DNA from: Succiniclasticum ruminis DSM 9236 | Lineage (GTDB): Bacteria > Bacillota > Negativicutes > Acidaminococcales > Acidaminococcaceae | Length of the DNA stretch: 35,694 bases | Reading direction: 5' to 3' | Assembly: GCF_900112895.1 (NCBI RefSeq) | Contig: NZ_FONL01000017.1 | Span: 1-35,694 of the forward strand | Shown here: one piece after another, positions 1 through 6,913 of the stretch | Numbering within the stretch: position 1 is the stretch's first letter | How the letters are laid out: every line of letters starts with the position of its first letter | Made by a program: the position numbers and the translations under genes | The notes under the pieces: model-generated | Databases searched by the model: none | What the model was told of the DNA's origin: nothing | The model's input: only the letters and a program-made list of their open reading frames with translations

Positions 1-97
1 CTTTTGCTACGTTTGCCACATTTGCTTCGTTTGCTACTTTTGCTACGTTTGCCACATTTGCTTCGTTTGCTACTTTTGCTACGTTTGCCACATTTTT
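1..97. repeat. 36-bp tandem repeat inside a coding region
   Basis: Two exact 36-bp units lie at 1-36 and 37-72, and a third is broken off at about 97. Read on the minus strand they encode a 12-residue unit of the form VANVAKVANEAN near the C-terminus of the DUF6291-like protein. The array starts at the window edge, so its full copy number cannot be seen. Units that stay in frame suggest slippage expansion or contraction that keeps the protein readable. Confidence 0.9.
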
Positions 98-355
98 CTT
101 TTTTGCTTTAGCCTTGCCACCTCTACTGCCGGCTGCAGCACGGACAGAACTCAAAGAACCGGAAGATTCTTTTTCGTTGTCAATCAACGGCTTGATCAAC
201 GTATAAAAATAATCACCGATACGTTCGTAGCCGGAAAACGAAGCAACCCCGGTGGATTGATACGTTGCAACCGCAGTACCTAAAACACCTTTTTCTTCCG
301 CCGAGAAATTATCTGATAAAAAAATCATTTTCACTAATTCTTTTGACTTTAACAT
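1..355 (-). CDS. DUF6291-like phage/plasmid protein with repeat tail (3' end outside window)
   Basis: Reading leftward from ATG at 355 gives at least 118 residues with no stop before the window edge. The N-terminus (MLKSKELVKMIFLSDNFSAE) is followed by a stretch ending in FYTLIKPLIDNEKESS. This resembles the short helical domain of DUF6291-type proteins found in phages and mobile elements of Firmicutes, which often precede replication genes. That assignment is by pattern memory and is moderate only. A lysine/alanine-rich stretch (GGKAKAKKK, residues about 80-88) leads into VANVAKVANEAN repeats, probably a flexible linker before a domain outside the window. The ribosome site is weak (GGTGGTG about 5 bases upstream). 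It is the last visible gene of the leftward operon and follows a small-RNA unit on the opposite strand. Confidence 0.6.
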   Translation of the reverse strand, partial: MLKSKELVKMIFLSDNFSAEEKGVLGTAVATYQSTGVASFSGYERIGDYFYTLIKPLIDNEKESSGSLSSVRAAAGSRGGKAKAKKKNVANVAKVANEANVANVAKVANEANVANVAK

Positions 356-395
356 AATAGCACCACCATAAGAAACCTGAAGTGGGGATAAGCAC

Positions 396-424
396 TTGGA
401 AAAAATAACAAAATATGGTATAAT
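396..424 (+). promoter_or_regulatory. Promoter of small-RNA copy 1
   Basis: The -35 box TTGGAA (396-401), a 17-base spacer and the -10 box TATAAT (419-424) fit a housekeeping sigma promoter pointing right, against the surrounding genes. The layout matches the promoter of copy 2 exactly in spacing. Confidence 0.75.
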
Positions 425-430
425 TATTTT

Positions 431-501
431 GTAAAGGTTATGCGTACCCCCACGGTACGATGTGCTCTGAAGTTACCGGAAATAACTTCAGAGCATTTTT
501 T
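431..501 (+). ncRNA. Small structured RNA, copy 1 (about 70 nt, own promoter and terminator)
   Basis: Predicted from sequence only. The first hairpin has a 5-bp stem, CGTAC (443-447) with GTACG (455-459), around the 7-base C-rich loop CCCCACG. A perfect 13-bp stem follows, TGCTCTGAAGTTA (463-475) with 483-495 around a 7-base loop, and then six T residues (496-501): a strong intrinsic terminator. The second copy at 1907 has the same element spacing to the base and keeps both stems through paired changes. No open reading frame of useful length fits. The RNA runs antisense to the leftward operon between the gene at 548-937 and the DUF6291-like gene, so it could act in cis on that mRNA or in trans through its C-rich loop. 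The family is not recognised. Confidence 0.7.
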
Positions 502-547
502 CATCAACTCGCAAGGAGCTTTGATGAAAAAATAACACCGCTCATGT

Positions 548-937
548 CTAAAACCGAGATGCATATTTCAGCATCAACGCTTTCTGCTTTTCCGTAAATT
601 CCACATCATACTGCTTACTTGTATCCTTCGAAATTCTGTTACGGTACGCATACGTAAGAACTGCTTCTCCGTTTTGGTTAAAGTGAAAGATTACACAAGT
701 GCCTTCTGCTTCGTATTTGTAACTTTTCGCAAATACGGCATTCGGAGCGTAATGAACTTTTGCTCCGTACACAGAACTTTTGCTGTCGCCTACTGTCCGT
801 TTTATCTGTTCTTGTGCAGTTTTCACAACATCAAGCAACCTTTCATAATCCAAAATTCTCCGCCTTGCCCTTCCGTTCACTGCAGATAAAACTTTATCGA
901 TTTTTTCTTTATTCTTATCAACAATTTTAATTAACAT
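548..937 (-). CDS. Hypothetical protein of the leftward operon, 129 aa
   Basis: I do not recognise a family. The product begins MLIKIVDKNKEKIDKVLSAV, has a basic patch (NGRARRRILDYERLL) and ends in a region rich in aromatic and charged residues with no signal peptide or membrane segment. It is probably a small soluble cytoplasmic protein. The start at 937 is preferred because AAAGG lies 9 bases upstream. The in-frame ATG at 946 would abut that ribosome site directly. The gene lies between the methyltransferase and the first small-RNA unit in an accessory operon, so a phage or plasmid function is likely but unspecified. Confidence 0.65.
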   Translation of the reverse strand: MLIKIVDKNKEKIDKVLSAVNGRARRRILDYERLLDVVKTAQEQIKRTVGDSKSSVYGAKVHYAPNAVFAKSYKYEAEGTCVIFHFNQNGEAVLTYAYRNRISKDTSKQYDVEFTEKQKALMLKYASRF

Positions 938-1158
938 GTTTTTCATCCTTTCATAAAATAATAATGTGATACAGATTCCAAATCTGTTTGGTCACTGTAA
1001 TGCATTTGCAGTATCTACTAAAATCACGATACAATGAAACAATCCCAGTATTAAGTTATTCAATTACAATCATATACATCACCCGCCTTTTCAAACCTTC
1101 GTCGAAATAACCATTATCCCAAATCACTTCAGTGGCCCAATACGCTTACCGTATTAAA

Positions 1159-1830
1159 CTATGAAGTAACTCCATACCTGATATCACAACCCAAAAAACA
1201 CCTGTCCAATTGCTTGCACGCCTCAAAAACCGAATAACCCCCAGCCGCAGGGTCCAATACAACGTCCCCGTCAGCAGTAGTAGCTGCTATCAACCTTCTT
1301 TGTAATTCAACCGGTTTACTGTGGGGGTGGTTCTTAACGACTTTTTCTGCCCATACATCAGGAATGCTGTGGTCACGCCAACATGCTTTTGCTTTTACGG
1401 GTGACTTTTGCAAAACAACAAGATATTCTGATTTATGTCTCGCATGGTATCCCATACCGAGCTTCCCCTTGTCCCAAACAATCATATCCACTACATTTAA
1501 ATTTGTATCGCTAAACCATTTATAAATATCCTGAATCAAATGATATTTATCGACCCAAAAGAAAAGATGTCCACTCTTTTTCAAGACACGATTTATCTCT
1601 GTTATAAAGGATCTAATAATATTATCATCCATCTGTTCTAAAGAGCATCTTTCCCTGCCCCTGCTCTTTCCCTCGTTGCCGTAGTGCAGTTTATCCAACA
1701 CACCACGGTATTGCGGGTCGAAAAATGCAGTAGCTATTGTTCCATCTTTAATTTCGGACAGCAAATTTCTGCCATCTGTCAAATTTTTCGCGTTGAAGTT
1801 ATATATATCAGATTTTAATACATCCATCAT
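1159..1830 (-). CDS. Orphan DNA methyltransferase, beta class (N4-cytosine/N6-adenine), 223 aa
   Basis: The order of motifs is that of beta-class amino-methyltransferases. The catalytic motif IV comes first (TAFFDPQY, residues about 34-41), then a central region, then the S-adenosylmethionine-binding motif I near the C-terminus (VVLDPAAGGYSVFEAC). The HSKPVELQRRLI segment before motif I is typical. The catalytic tetrapeptide reads DPQY instead of the usual DPPY/SPPY, a known but less common variant type. AAGGAG lies 7 bases before ATG 1830, while ATG 1836 is too close to it. No restriction endonuclease is adjacent, so this is probably a phage-type orphan enzyme that protects or marks element DNA. 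Modified base and target site cannot be read from the sequence. Confidence 0.85.
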   Translation of the reverse strand: MMDVLKSDIYNFNAKNLTDGRNLLSEIKDGTIATAFFDPQYRGVLDKLHYGNEGKSRGRERCSLEQMDDNIIRSFITEINRVLKKSGHLFFWVDKYHLIQDIYKWFSDTNLNVVDMIVWDKGKLGMGYHARHKSEYLVVLQKSPVKAKACWRDHSIPDVWAEKVVKNHPHSKPVELQRRLIAATTADGDVVLDPAAGGYSVFEACKQLDRCFLGCDIRYGVTS

Positions 1831-1871
1831 TAGCATTCTCCTTAATGAAAACTTCTTACAGTGATATCCAC

Positions 1872-1900
1872 TTGTAATAATACAACCATCATGTTATAAT
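1872..1900 (+). promoter_or_regulatory. Promoter of small-RNA copy 2
   Basis: The -35 box TTGTAA (1872-1877), a 17-base spacer and TATAAT (1895-1900) match the arrangement at copy 1. In both copies the -35 box is embedded in CACTTGnAA. Confidence 0.75.
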
Positions 1901-1906
1901 AAATCA

Positions 1907-1982
1907 ACATAATCTATGTGTACTTCCGTGGTACACCATGCTCTGATGTTGCGGCCAACAACATCAGAGCATTTTCTTTTTT
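1907..1982 (+). ncRNA. Small structured RNA, copy 2
   Basis: The first stem is TGTAC (1919-1923) with GTACA (1931-1935) around the loop TTCCGTG. The second is a perfect 13-bp stem, TGCTCTGATGTTG (1939-1951) with 1959-1971 around a 7-base loop, followed by a T-rich tail from 1972. Distances from the -10 box to stem 1 (24) and stem 2 (44) are identical to copy 1. Relative to copy 1, one pair in stem 1 and two pairs in stem 2 change on both sides and none is broken. Both loops keep CC at positions 3-4. The unit lies between the gene at 1987 and the methyltransferase gene, antisense to the leftward operon. Confidence 0.7.
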
Positions 1983-1986
1983 TAAT

Positions 1987-2391
1987 TTAAGACGCGGGGG
2001 CCAAGCTGTTCGTTAACAGGGTCCGGACAGCTTCCAAGAAATTTTCCACTACACAAAACCTTCTATTATCCAATACATACAGCAGGTTTCTGTCAGGGTC
2101 GCCTTTTGCAGCTCCAATTGAATCCATATACGCAAAAAGTTCTTCCTGGAAGTCTGCAAAAGAAAAATTTAACATACAATAAGCATCTTCACCCACCACA
2201 CGAATATACACACGGTTATATTCAGGGGAACTTTGATACTCCTGGAACAGAGGCATTTGTTCATCGTATTCCCACGATTTTATTCGTATCGCGCCGGCGC
2301 CCATCTTATACAAATATTTTTTTGTAAATCTTTTTGCAAAACCACTTTTCAACAATTTCTTACGCCATTTTTTTGTATAGCCATTTACCAT
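1987..2391 (-). CDS. Hypothetical protein of the leftward operon, 134 aa
   Basis: No family is recognised. The N-terminus is strongly basic (MVNGYTKKWRKKLLKSGFAK), and the rest is acidic/aromatic with VYIRVVGEDAYCMLNFSFADFQEELFAYMDSIG. No signal peptide or membrane helix is apparent. AAGGAG 8 bases before ATG 2391 supports the start. It sits between the paralogous small-protein genes and the methyltransferase, and its stop codon is just past the tail of small-RNA copy 2, so the two transcripts converge. Confidence 0.65.
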   Translation of the reverse strand: MVNGYTKKWRKKLLKSGFAKRFTKKYLYKMGAGAIRIKSWEYDEQMPLFQEYQSSPEYNRVYIRVVGEDAYCMLNFSFADFQEELFAYMDSIGAAKGDPDRNLLYVLDNRRFCVVENFLEAVRTLLTNSLAPAS

Positions 2392-2439
2392 TTTCTAAGC
2401 TCCTTTTCCGTATCGTCATACGATACTTAAACAAATTCT

Positions 2440-3027
2440 TTAAGCCTGACTGTTTTCTTTAGCGGATAATGAGTCCACGAAGGTGTTTATTCTTTTAAAA
2501 AACTCTACTAGTTGCCAGTGATTCATTTTGCAAACTTTTTTAATTGTTCGTTCAACGTCGATATATTGCGCAAACCCGTTCGACCTGTTCCGAAAAGCGT
2601 CTTTAACAAGACCGGGAATATCATCCACGCTAAAGTACGGAAAGCTTTTGGCCATAAGCACCACCAGCGTGATAAAGTTCATTTCAATTTCCGAGAACTG
2701 CGGCAGGTTATTCCGTTTGTAATAACCTTGAGGCTTTCCGAATTCATTGATATACTCGTCTTCGTTGAGATACCGTTCGGTCCATTTTTTCGCAGCATCC
2801 GGGGTCATGGGAATAATGGATTCTCTAATAATCTGCCCGCCGAATTCTTCTGCTACGTTAGTCACAGGAACACCCGCACTTCTGTTATACAGGAAATATT
2901 CACCGTCTCTGTCCCGATAAAGTGTGGTACAAATGTGCTGGACGCCATCGTCGAAATCGAACCTATATGTTCCTACACGATGTGCTGTTTCTGTGTTGTA
3001 CAATTTTTCGTTCACGATTTTCTTCAT
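2440..3027 (-). CDS. Conserved mobile-element protein, long paralogue (195 aa)
   Basis: The N-terminal half (MKKIVNEKLYNTETAHRVGT to about residue 95, ending in DEYINEFG) is homologous by eye to the whole product of the neighbouring gene at 3138-3443. Shared features are the MK.IVN...NT start, the YFLY strand, a GG.I...PM.ADAAKKW-like segment and the final EFG. Such proteins are common hypotheticals on phages, plasmids and integrative elements of Firmicutes, and the function is unknown. The C-terminal half (LPQFSEIEMNFITLVVLMAK onward) is an extra helical region absent from the paralogue. AAAGGAG 9 bases upstream fixes the start at 3027. An in-frame ATG at 3057 lies upstream of that ribosome site and is unlikely. 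Confidence 0.75.
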   Translation of the reverse strand: MKKIVNEKLYNTETAHRVGTYRFDFDDGVQHICTTLYRDRDGEYFLYNRSAGVPVTNVAEEFGGQIIRESIIPMTPDAAKKWTERYLNEDEYINEFGKPQGYYKRNNLPQFSEIEMNFITLVVLMAKSFPYFSVDDIPGLVKDAFRNRSNGFAQYIDVERTIKKVCKMNHWQLVEFFKRINTFVDSLSAKENSQA

Positions 3028-3060
3028 AAGGTATTTCTCCTTTCGCCTTTGCGGCATATA

Positions 3061-3164
3061 AATATTTTTCTGGATATCACCATCGCAACATCCATTCCAA
3101 CGCCTGCACGTGCCAGGCGCTGGGTGAACACTGTGAATTATTCCCCAGATTCGCCAAATTCTTC
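3061..3164. repeat. 104-bp direct repeat, copy A
   Basis: This stretch is about 90% identical to 3477-3580, 416 bases away. It includes the end of the gene at 3138-3443 and the gap up to the leader of the gene ending at 2440. Inside is a small hairpin, CGCCTG(7)CAGGCG, kept in both copies. The similarity continues into the ribosome-site leaders (CCTTT...CCTTTGCG) of both downstream genes, so the duplicated unit appears to be gene plus leader. Confidence 0.85.
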
Positions 3165-3443
3165 AATGAACCTATCTGCGTCAAGATGTTCTGCCGCCCA
3201 TTCTTTTGCTTCATCGGCATCCATGGGCAGAATAGTTTTCCCGCCGGCCCAATCGTTAAGACCGGTATCCAGAGCGTAGCTTGAAGTCGGTTCCCCTTCG
3301 CCGTACAAGAAATACATGCCATTCCTTTTCTGGTAAAGTTCTTCGCGCCAGTACTGGAAATCACTAGAACAAGAATACCCGTCTGACCCTACAAATATTG
3401 CATTTACTGTGTTGAACATTCTTCCGTTCACGATTTCTTTCAT
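3138..3443 (-). CDS. Conserved mobile-element protein, short paralogue (101 aa)
   Basis: The product (MKEIVNGRMFNTVNAIFVGS ... PMDADEAKEWAAEHLDADRF ... EFGESGE) matches the N-terminal half of the product of the next gene and stops just after the shared EFG. It may therefore be a truncated duplicate or the minimal form of the family. AAAGGA about 10 bases before ATG 3443 supports the start. It is the first full gene after the leftward promoters at 3699-3750. No motif suggests enzymatic activity. It is soluble and acidic. Confidence 0.7.
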   Translation of the reverse strand: MKEIVNGRMFNTVNAIFVGSDGYSCSSDFQYWREELYQKRNGMYFLYGEGEPTSSYALDTGLNDWAGGKTILPMDADEAKEWAAEHLDADRFIEEFGESGE

Positions 3444-3458
3444 AACAAATCGTTCCTT

Positions 3459-3656
3459 TCACCTTTGCGAATAAAAATATTTTTCTGGATATTGCCATCG
3501 CAACGTCCATTCCAACGCCTGCACGCGCCAGGCGTTGAGTGAACACTGTGAACTATTCCCCGGATCTGCAAAATTTCGGAATGACCCGTCAGCCTCTTTT
3601 TTCGAGTTCCAATTATGTAAAAATATCTTTGTCGAGCTGCTGCCACATTTGTTCAC
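3459..3656 (-). pseudogene. Possible remnant of a third tandem copy (65 codons)
   Basis: An open frame of 65 codons from GTG 3656 ends at the ribosome site of the next gene. Its second half overlaps repeat copy B. The matching frame in copy A shares the pattern SQCS..AW.VQALEW.LRW and is then cut by TGA. The ribosome site AAAGGAG abuts this GTG, and it is better placed (7 bases) for an ATG at 3648-3650 that opens only an 11-codon peptide. I read the stretch as decayed duplication rather than a working gene, but a short translated leader is possible. Confidence 0.35.
3477..3580. repeat. 104-bp direct repeat, copy B
   Basis: Partner of 3061-3164. It differs at scattered single bases only over roughly the first 90 positions, mostly transitions. 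It lies upstream of the short paralogue, where no complete third gene remains. Confidence 0.85.
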
Positions 3657-3698
3657 TCCTTTACTTTTAAAATTACATTTGAGTTTTTAATAACTCAT

Positions 3699-3750
3699 AT
3701 TATAGATTTCTCCTAGCGTTATTGTAACTAATTATATCAGATTAAGTCAA
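3699..3750 (-). promoter_or_regulatory. Overlapping tandem promoters of the leftward operon
   Basis: On the minus strand, TTGACT (3745-3750) is followed after 18 bases by TACAAT (3721-3726). Overlapping it, TTACAA (3722-3727) is followed after 17 bases by TATAAT (3699-3704). Either would start transcription about 40-65 bases before the small ORF at 3656 and drive the genes from 3443 down to 1. Confidence 0.55.
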
Positions 3751-4327
3751 TACTTTTAACTTTTTCTTTTTTTAAAAAAATCTTATAACAATAACTAATG
3801 TATCAATATCAACGACTATTTTGTATTCGTTTTTTTTGCTTAAATTTACTCAAAATCCGCCGATTTGTTTATTTCAGACGGACATTTTATCCATAATTTA
3901 AGTATAAATTCGCAAAAACATCGCCAATTCTCATTTTAAAAATCATCGATTTTTTAGAAATCGTTTTTAAGGCCCTTATTAGCCTCATAGAAGCGCCGAC
4001 ATGTCCGGGGTATTCCACATATGCGTCGACCACTTTGAATGCATTGTAGGGCATTTTAAAGCGTTTCTTTTGTTTTCGGTTTGTTATTTTAGCCGATTCT
4101 TGTTTTTAAATATTGGTTTATCTTGTTTTTTTCTATAATGTTTCTATTTTTTATTGCTATTTTCAATTTTATTTTGTTGTTATTGCCAAAAGGAACAACA
4201 ATACTATCTTCTCCCTGAACGCTAACAAAAAATCAGCACCTGGTCATATTTAATGACTAGGCGCTGCGTTTTAAAAACCAGGATAACTTAATAGCTTCCC
4301 CTATTCTGTTAAAAACTGTAAATACCC
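3751..4327. other. AT-rich gene-free stretch with hairpins
   Basis: No credible gene is seen here. A small hairpin CGATTT/AAATCG (3947-3963) is followed by five T. TTGTTGTT (4174-4181) pairs perfectly with AACAACAA (4194-4201). A 14-bp imperfect stem pairs 4234-4247 with 4253-4266 around ATTTA. Read leftward that stem is followed by six T, so it could terminate leftward transcription, and it could also act as a weaker rightward terminator. A lone TATAAT at 4134-4139 has no good -35 partner. The stretch separates the leftward operon from the rightward HTH gene and could hold regulatory sites or an att/origin sequence that I cannot identify. Confidence 0.5.
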
Positions 4328-4356
4328 TTGTTTTTTTCTACGATGTGAGATATAAT
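4328..4356 (+). promoter_or_regulatory. Promoter of the HTH gene at 4485
   Basis: TTGTTT (4328-4333), 17 bases, TATAAT (4351-4356). It would give a leader of about 120 bases before ATG 4485. Confidence 0.6.
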
Positions 4357-4484
4357 AGAATAAAAATATCATACTTTTCAGTTTTACATTTAAAATTTTT
4401 TGAAACTCATGCTACTGGTTCGTTTCACTTCAAGTATATTTTTTTAATCGATTATATCAATATGTTTTTTTATAGGAGAAGATT

Positions 4485-5036
4485 ATGGAAAATGTCTTAT
4501 CACAATTATCTCAACGTCTATATACTCTTCGGACCAGTTACCACCTACCAGTATCCGAAGAAGAGTGGATATGTGGCGCCAGTCGATCTGCTTTAAATAA
4601 TTGGGAAAGAGGATTGCGTATCCCTTCCGCTGATGGCCTTTATCAAATCTCAACTTCTTTCGGTGTTTCGATCGATTGGCTTTTTGGAGTATCGCAGATT
4701 CCATATACACATGATTCAGTGTTCCTCGCGGAGTCTATCCACAAACCATACGAAGTCATTAAAGACTTAAATCAAAACGGTTCAATGTATCTGCGTATTG
4801 ATACGTCTTCCAAAGATTATTTTGACAATTCTAAACGCGATTTATATGACCTGGCTGCACGAGCCAATATCTTAGTTTTTGCACTATATATCCAAGGCTA
4901 TAACGATTTTTTCGCAGAGCACAACTTAAGAAAGGCTACTGAACAACAGATAATGCGTTTGGATATCGTGAAAAATGGACTATATTTTGCCTTGAAAACA
5001 AAGTATCCGTATATAAATATTCTGGAAGACTTGTAA
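4485..5036 (+). CDS. HTH (Cro/CI-type) regulator, 183 aa, paralogue of 7011-7634
   Basis: Residues about 8-70 form a Cro/CI-like helix-turn-helix: ALNNWERGLRIPSADGLYQI is the usual recognition helix and following turn, and FGVSIDWLFG the closing helix. The first helices are atypical (YHLPVSEEEWICGAS in place of the usual Q-EELA pattern). The C-terminal part is helical, with no protease or ligand domain recognised. The protein shares SALxxWExGxRxPxxDGL, FGVSxxWL and PYxxxxxLxAES with the product at 7011-7634, so they are paralogues on either side of the integrase module. AGGAG 7-8 bases before ATG supports the start. It converges with the integrase gene and probably regulates element genes. 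Target unknown. Confidence 0.8.
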   Translation: MENVLSQLSQRLYTLRTSYHLPVSEEEWICGASRSALNNWERGLRIPSADGLYQISTSFGVSIDWLFGVSQIPYTHDSVFLAESIHKPYEVIKDLNQNGSMYLRIDTSSKDYFDNSKRDLYDLAARANILVFALYIQGYNDFFAEHNLRKATEQQIMRLDIVKNGLYFALKTKYPYINILEDL

Positions 5037-5180
5037 TAAGCCTAACAAACAAGAATATCGATATTGTACTAAGGCTTCTGGTCCGGTGACAGTGTGGTCT
5101 ATCACCTTTCCTCTAATTTAATTATGGAAAACTAGTATCGTAGTCTTGTATCCGCAAACTCGTACGTCAGACCGCAATCG
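5037..5180. other. Gap between convergent HTH and integrase genes
   Basis: The gap holds a perfect 12-bp palindrome AATATCGATATT (5054-5065) and a weak hairpin GGTGA...TCACC. It is a natural place for the element attachment site, next to the integrase 3' end, but I found no matching second copy in the window. Confidence 0.3.
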
Positions 5181-6578
5181 CTATGCCTCTGGTTTTTCCT
5201 TTTTCCTTGCGGCAAATATCGCTCCTATCGTATCCGCAGCCTTGCGGTCCATCTCTTCCAGCACATGTGCATAAGTCTTCATGGTAAATGCAACACCATT
5301 ACCAGAATGTCCCAGCCTTTTGCTCACAGTTTTAGCATCCACTCCTGATGCCAATAACTGGGTGGCATGTGTATGGCGTAGGGAATGGAAAGTTATACTT
5401 TTAGGGAGCCCGGCAGCGCTGACCATCACATCGAAATACCTGCAACGAAAATTGGTGTAGTCGACCGGTTGACCAAAACTATTCGTATATATCAAGCCGT
5501 GTTCATTAAAGAACCAATCACCTACTGCTGCAGAGTAACGTAATTGATAATCATGCCAAGACCGCAATAATTGCATATTATCCTTATCCAAACTGATAGT
5601 ACGGGCGCTACTTCTGGTCTTGGGACTTACCAGCTTACCGCCTTGCAGGTTGTGTCTGATATTGATGGTATTGTTAACATAGTCCTCGCACCCCCAGGTC
5701 AGGCCGAAGATTTCACCCCGGCGCATGCCTGTTGCACATGCAAGGCAAATGACAAAATACCACTGGCGGATCAAATACATAATGCCAAGGTCTCTCTTCC
5801 ATATTTTGATTTCTTTATCTGACTTATTGGCTTTATTCTCCGTCTCTTTAATTCTCTTCTTCACTTTATCCAACGTCGTATAATACTCGCCACTCTCCGC
5901 AACCGCCATCAGACGGTACATCTCATCTCTAGTCAAATAACTTATTTCTTTCTTGTCATTCTGTGCCAGCGGCTTCGTTTTCTTTACTACGTTCAGACTC
6001 AGAACACCATTATCTATAGCTGAGTCCAATGCAGATATCAAAGTAGCCCTGACGCTGCGCACTGTAGTTGTAGATAGTTGTTCCCCGGTCCGTTTCGCCC
6101 CATGTTCTTTCAATTTCAGAAAATACGATTGAAAGTCGATTGCAGTTAAATCGGACAACATCTTTGACCGAATATCGTCGTCAAGGTACCGCAGCATGTA
6201 TGTGTAGTAAGAAAGAGTCGAACCCTTTACAGTCCCCGGAAGAATCTTTTTCAGCCAGCAATCACACCATTGGCCTAAAATAAAAGATATTTCATTTTCC
6301 GAGACCGATTCTTCCAGCGCCTTCGAATCATTCGCATTTTCATTGTCCGTGACCGATTTTTCCAGTGCCTTCAAATCATTTGCATTCTCATTGCCCGAGA
6401 CCGACTTTTCCAGTGCTTGCGCAACCTTCTCTTTCAGTTCACCCAGAGTACGTGCCCGTATAGGTCTACGCTTACGGTTCCCCTCAATGTCACGGATGTA
6501 AACAACTTTGACATAATAGCTGTATTTTCCGTTTTTTTCTTTGTAATCAAAAACACCATTCTTTTTCGGACGAGCCAT
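5181..6578 (-). CDS. int: Tyrosine recombinase (phage/ICE-type integrase), 465 aa
   Basis: The catalytic set of the tyrosine recombinase family is complete: Arg286 in ATGMRRGEI, His398 and Arg401 in HSLRHTHA, His424 in LGHSG and the nucleophile Tyr436 in KTYAHV. The N-terminus (RPKKNGVFDYKEKNGKYSYY) looks like the arm-type DNA-binding domain, and the SAM-like core-binding domain follows from about residue 95. Two oddities are visible. A threefold 16-residue repeat (ALEKSVSxNENANDxK) links arm and core domains, and a charged insert (DKVKKRIKETENKANKSDKE) lies early in the catalytic domain. GGAGG 10 bases upstream supports ATG 6578. It is preceded by the excisionase gene, as in a standard int-xis module that integrates and excises an element. 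Confidence 0.93.
   Translation of the reverse strand: MARPKKNGVFDYKEKNGKYSYYVKVVYIRDIEGNRKRRPIRARTLGELKEKVAQALEKSVSGNENANDLKALEKSVTDNENANDSKALEESVSENEISFILGQWCDCWLKKILPGTVKGSTLSYYTYMLRYLDDDIRSKMLSDLTAIDFQSYFLKLKEHGAKRTGEQLSTTTVRSVRATLISALDSAIDNGVLSLNVVKKTKPLAQNDKKEISYLTRDEMYRLMAVAESGEYYTTLDKVKKRIKETENKANKSDKEIKIWKRDLGIMYLIRQWYFVICLACATGMRRGEIFGLTWGCEDYVNNTINIRHNLQGGKLVSPKTRSSARTISLDKDNMQLLRSWHDYQLRYSAAVGDWFFNEHGLIYTNSFGQPVDYTNFRCRYFDVMVSAAGLPKSITFHSLRHTHATQLLASGVDAKTVSKRLGHSGNGVAFTMKTYAHVLEEMDRKAADTIGAIFAARKKEKPEA
6312..6420. repeat. 48-bp tandem repeat inside the integrase gene
   Basis: Two and a part units of 48 bases encode ALEKSV.(N)ENAND.K three times. The units have diverged at single bases, so the duplication is not very recent. 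It adds about 40 residues between the arm-binding and core-binding domains. Confidence 0.85.
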
Positions 6579-6598
6579 TTTAATATTTCCTCCCCAGG

Positions 6599-6832
6599 TC
6601 AGGAAGACGGTGCAACCTTTTTATTCTTTCCGTTACAGACGCACGGAGCATCAACATATGCCCGTGCCCAGTTGCCATCAATAGCAATACGCCCGCCGAT
6701 CGAGCGCACAGGGATTTCGCCCTTGTCAATCATGCGGTAAATCTGCTGTACTGTTATATAACCGCCCAAAGCCTCGTGCAAATCACGAACCGAATAAAAT
6801 TTCTTTTTCAAAACTTTTTCATCTTTTAACAT
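6599..6832 (-). CDS. xis: Excisionase-type HTH protein, 77 aa
   Basis: The product has the winged MerR-like helix-turn-helix of phage excisionases: FYSVRDLHEAL..YITVQQIYRMIDKGEIPVRSIGGRIAI (residues about 12-55), with the typical pattern of helix, turn, IYRMI-x-KGEIP and an Arg-rich wing. GGAGG 8 bases before ATG 6832 fixes the start. It ends 20 bases before the integrase start, so the two are co-transcribed. It would bend DNA at the att site and favour excision. A TATAAT in the leader lacks a well-spaced -35 box. Confidence 0.85.
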   Translation of the reverse strand: MLKDEKVLKKKFYSVRDLHEALGGYITVQQIYRMIDKGEIPVRSIGGRIAIDGNWARAYVDAPCVCNGKNKKVAPSS

Positions 6833-6913
6833 TGTTTTTTCCTCCTGTCTGCATTATAATGTTATTAATAAACACATTTGTAAATATAAACGACCTCAAC
6901 GAGGTTTTTACGC

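Noticed and set aside
1-97. Regular repeats considered as a CRISPR array
   Set aside because: The units are directly adjacent without unique spacers and read through in frame as protein repeats.
1159-1830. Restriction-modification pair
   Set aside because: No endonuclease-like gene adjoins the methyltransferase. The GHKL-nuclease at 7926 is too distant and differently transcribed to pair with confidence.
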